This document shows, in pieces, positions 20,611-22,489 of a DNA stretch of 22,489 nt (position 1 is the first letter of the stretch; each line of letters opens with the position of its first letter). Origin of the DNA: Christensenella sp. UBA3944 (lineage in GTDB: Bacteria > Bacillota > Clostridia > Christensenellales > DTU072). The translations under genes and the position numbers were made by a program. The notes beneath the pieces were generated by a model. That model did not search any database, was not told where the DNA came from, and saw nothing but the letters and a program-made list of their open reading frames with translations. The DNA lies in contig DGDU01000029.1 in NCBI GenBank assembly GCA_002385605.1, forward strand, positions 1,960-24,448, in the 5' to 3' direction.

Positions 20611-22489
20611 TTAGTCTGTGTAATCGTCCGTCGGCAGGTCTTTCTTTGTTGTCTTGGCTTTGCGCTCGTGCTTGGTTTCGAGGTTTACGGGCACATTGCT
20701 CATAACCTTTACCGGGATGTTCCTCTTGATGCGCTTCTTCACCGTTCTCCAGATGAGCACAACTATTACCGCTATCAGGAGGGCGCCGATTACTATCGAG
20801 GAGATAAGGAGCCACAGCTGGCTGTTAATTTGATTCTTCCTGTCCTCGTCGTCCTTACCGTCGTCATCGTCATCGTCGCCGGGCGTGGGTTCGGCCTTTT
20901 CGAACTTGTAGTATCCGAAGCTGGCGGCTGCCTTCTGCTCGTCGGACATAGCCTCGTACTCGGCAACCTTGGCGGTGTATTCTTCGTCGCTCGAAAGCGG
21001 CACGAAGGTCACATCGTCGATTATCAGCATACCCGCGAACATATCCTCGAGGTTGTCGCCCTCTACCTTGCTCTCGTTGGAGCCGAGATAGAACGCGAAC
21101 TTATTGTTGGATACGCTTGAGGTGTCGCCGTTGTAGATATAGAAGGTGTACTCGGTCCATTCTTCGCTGTCGATGTATACGGTGGACCACCTGTCGGTGG
21201 CGTTGCCGTACTCGAAGCGGAACTCGGCTTTCTTGCCTTCGGGAGCTTTTACCTTCGCCCAGAAGCTAATCTTATAGTAGGTGTTGGAGTTGAGCGAGAA
21301 GGTATCCGAAGTCAGGTAGTATTGCCCGTTGTCCACAAGGTTTACAAGCAGCAGGTAGTGGTTGCCCGTGCCTACATTCTCGGTGAGGAAGGAGCGCATT
21401 ACGGCGTCATTTGCCTCGCCGCTGTCGCCAAACAGCTGGAAGAGCTTCATGGCGTAGGGATCCGTGAGGTCGTCGCCTATCTTCTCCCATACATCGCGCT
21501 TGTCGTAAACGCCGTAGAGCATGGCGGGCACATCGTCCGAAGAGTTGTAGCCCTTGGCGTTCTGCACATTGTAGTGGGTGTACGCGCCGGGGGTGCCGCC
21601 CAGAGGATCGGTGCCCTCGGTATAGCTGTCGAAAGAGTCGGTTGTAAGGTCTACGCGCTTGAAGATGTACTCGTTTACAAACAGGTTGCTGGGCACATTG
21701 TCCTTAAGGATGTAGTAAGTGTTCTCCTCGAGGTCTCCGTCTTCGGGCTTCTCGCTGCCGTAGGCAAGCCTGTTGTACTCGGCTTCGCTTTCGAGCTTCT
21801 TGAAGGTTATGTCGTCGAAGTATACGGTACCCTTCGAGAGGCCCTTCTTGTACTCGTCGGTGCCTATCTTCTCGGGCTTGGCGTACTTGTTGCCGAGGTA
21901 CAGCTCGAGCTGCAGCCCTGCGGGCGAGGACATCTTTGTTGTTTGGATATAGAATACAATCTGCTTCCACTCGCCGTTGGTGTCGATGTTAACAAAGCCG
22001 ATATAGTCATTGTTGTCTTCCTCAACGGGAGCGTAGGTTATAACATTGGACTTGTTGTTTATGGTTACGCTGGCCAGCGAGCCGGGTTCCGTCCTTACCC
22101 ATACGCTTATCATATAGTAAGCGTTGGAAGTCAGCGAGCCGGTCGAGGGGCTAAGGTAGCCCATCCTTGTGGGGTATTGCGAGGATACCATAAGCAGCTT
22201 GTTGTACTGGCTTACATATACAGCCTCGCCGCCCTTGGTTACGGCCGAGGGGTCGGAGTTACCCGTGTAGAAGGAATACCCGCTGTAATTGTCGGTTATA
22301 GCCTCGTACTTGGTGTAGTCGATAACGCCGGCTTTGGGCATATTCTTGTTAATGTTTTCGGCATTATACAGCTCTTTGTTTATGTCGTCGCCGTCGTAGG
22401 TTCCGCTGGCGGTGGCGAAGTCGGAGAAGCCCCTGGTCGAGGAGACCGCCCTTACCTTATAGGTAGCGCCTTTAATAGCTATGGACACG
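20611..22489 (-). CDS. C-terminal part of a large membrane-anchored surface protein with carbohydrate-binding-like modules (partial)
   Basis: At least 626 codons; the frame is open to the window edge, so the true start lies outside (the GTG at 22488 is an internal codon). Two related beta-sandwich modules can be read. The first has YYMISVWVRTEPGS, EWKQIVFYIQTT and YFDDITFKKL; the second has YYKISFWAKVKAPEG, EWTEYTFYIYNG and IIDDVTFVPL. The recurring aromatic strands and the closing DD(I/V)TF are typical of CBM4/9-like or other galactose-binding-type folds. An Asp-rich linker (PTPGDDDDDDGKDDEDR) leads to one membrane helix (about LWLLISSIVIGALLIAVIVV) and a basic cytoplasmic tail of about 55 residues ending DDYTD. 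There is no LPXTG. It is likely a large adhesin or glycan-binding protein; any catalytic part would be upstream. Confidence 0.8.
   Translation of the reverse strand, partial: VSIAIKGATYKVRAVSSTRGFSDFATASGTYDGDDINKELYNAENINKNMPKAGVIDYTKYEAITDNYSGYSFYTGNSDPSAVTKGGEAVYVSQYNKLLMVSSQYPTRMGYLSPSTGSLTSNAYYMISVWVRTEPGSLASVTINNKSNVITYAPVEEDNNDYIGFVNIDTNGEWKQIVFYIQTTKMSSPAGLQLELYLGNKYAKPEKIGTDEYKKGLSKGTVYFDDITFKKLESEAEYNRLAYGSEKPEDGDLEENTYYILKDNVPSNLFVNEYIFKRVDLTTDSFDSYTEGTDPLGGTPGAYTHYNVQNAKGYNSSDDVPAMLYGVYDKRDVWEKIGDDLTDPYAMKLFQLFGDSGEANDAVMRSFLTENVGTGNHYLLLVNLVDNGQYYLTSDTFSLNSNTYYKISFWAKVKAPEGKKAEFRFEYGNATDRWSTVYIDSEEWTEYTFYIYNGDTSSVSNNKFAFYLGSNESKVEGDNLEDMFAGMLIIDDVTFVPLSSDEEYTAKVAEYEAMSDEQKAAASFGYYKFEKAEPTPGDDDDDDGKDDEDRKNQINSQLWLLISSIVIGALLIAVIVVLIWRTVKKRIKRNIPVKVMSNVPVNLETKHERKAKTTKKDLPTDDYTD

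Noticed and set aside
20820..20890. GTC/ATC-rich repeat tract resembling a simple-sequence repeat
   Set aside because: It is the coding strand of the Asp-rich linker; in frame and explained by the protein.
1..22489. CRISPR arrays, insertion sequences, phage genes, tRNA or rRNA genes
   Set aside because: No repeat-spacer pattern, transposase or integrase motif, terminal repeats or tRNA-like fold was found on reading both strands.

Overview
The window looks like a chromosomal segment of a strict anaerobe of the Bacillota, class Clostridia, perhaps an uncultured gut lineage. This is inferred from gene content, not from a marker gene. The pointers are strong AGGAGG-type ribosome binding sites, sigma-A promoters with 16-17 bp spacers, a complete Rnf complex, a four-subunit ferredoxin-dependent 2-oxoacid oxidoreductase, a flotillin (FloA)/NfeD pair, a CadC-type metal sensor, and surface proteins held by a C-terminal membrane helix or a lipid anchor. 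No transposase, phage gene, CRISPR array, tRNA or rRNA was seen.

Layout. (1) 1-280: the C-terminal end of a membrane-anchored surface protein on the + strand. (2) 281-610: the only stretch over 300 bases without a protein gene. It holds that gene's terminator and, on the - strand, a probable small structured RNA of about 155 nt with its own promoter and terminator. (3) 611-4996: a tight - strand operon encoding a membrane-anchored alpha/beta hydrolase with an SdrD B-like tail, a related lipoprotein and a RimK-like ATP-grasp enzyme, from a good promoter at 5049-5077. (4) 5159-7432: a divergent + strand pair, an LCAT-like exported protein and a DUF2804 protein. (5) 7488-9958: a - strand operon nfeD, floA, a small unknown Pro/Ala-rich protein and a short Sfp-type phosphopantetheinyl transferase. 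(6) 10117-12684: a - strand operon for a 2-oxoacid:ferredoxin oxidoreductase (ferredoxin, alpha, beta, gamma). (7) 12843-17848: a - strand rnfCDGEAB operon. (8) 17991-20548: a + strand cadmium/zinc/lead resistance operon (CadC-like repressor, free HMA protein, P1B ATPase) with a near-perfect promoter and a recognisable operator. (9) 20611-22489: the C-terminal 626 codons of another surface protein on the - strand.

How the parts fit. Groups 6 and 7 form an energy module: oxidative decarboxylation of 2-oxoacids reduces ferredoxin, and Rnf passes those electrons to NAD+ while exporting ions. Groups 3 and 4 look like an envelope or lipid-related locus. Three different alpha/beta-hydrolase-fold proteins are exported, but by motif inspection only one (3182-4996) keeps an apparently complete Ser-Asp-His set. 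The lipoprotein lacks the HG motif and the aligned Asp and His, and the LCAT-like protein has Gly where the nucleophilic Ser should be. This enzyme-plus-two-pseudoenzymes arrangement, next to an ATP-grasp ligase, is the best candidate here for an undescribed system. The small RNA and the unknown third gene of the floA operon are the next most interesting items.
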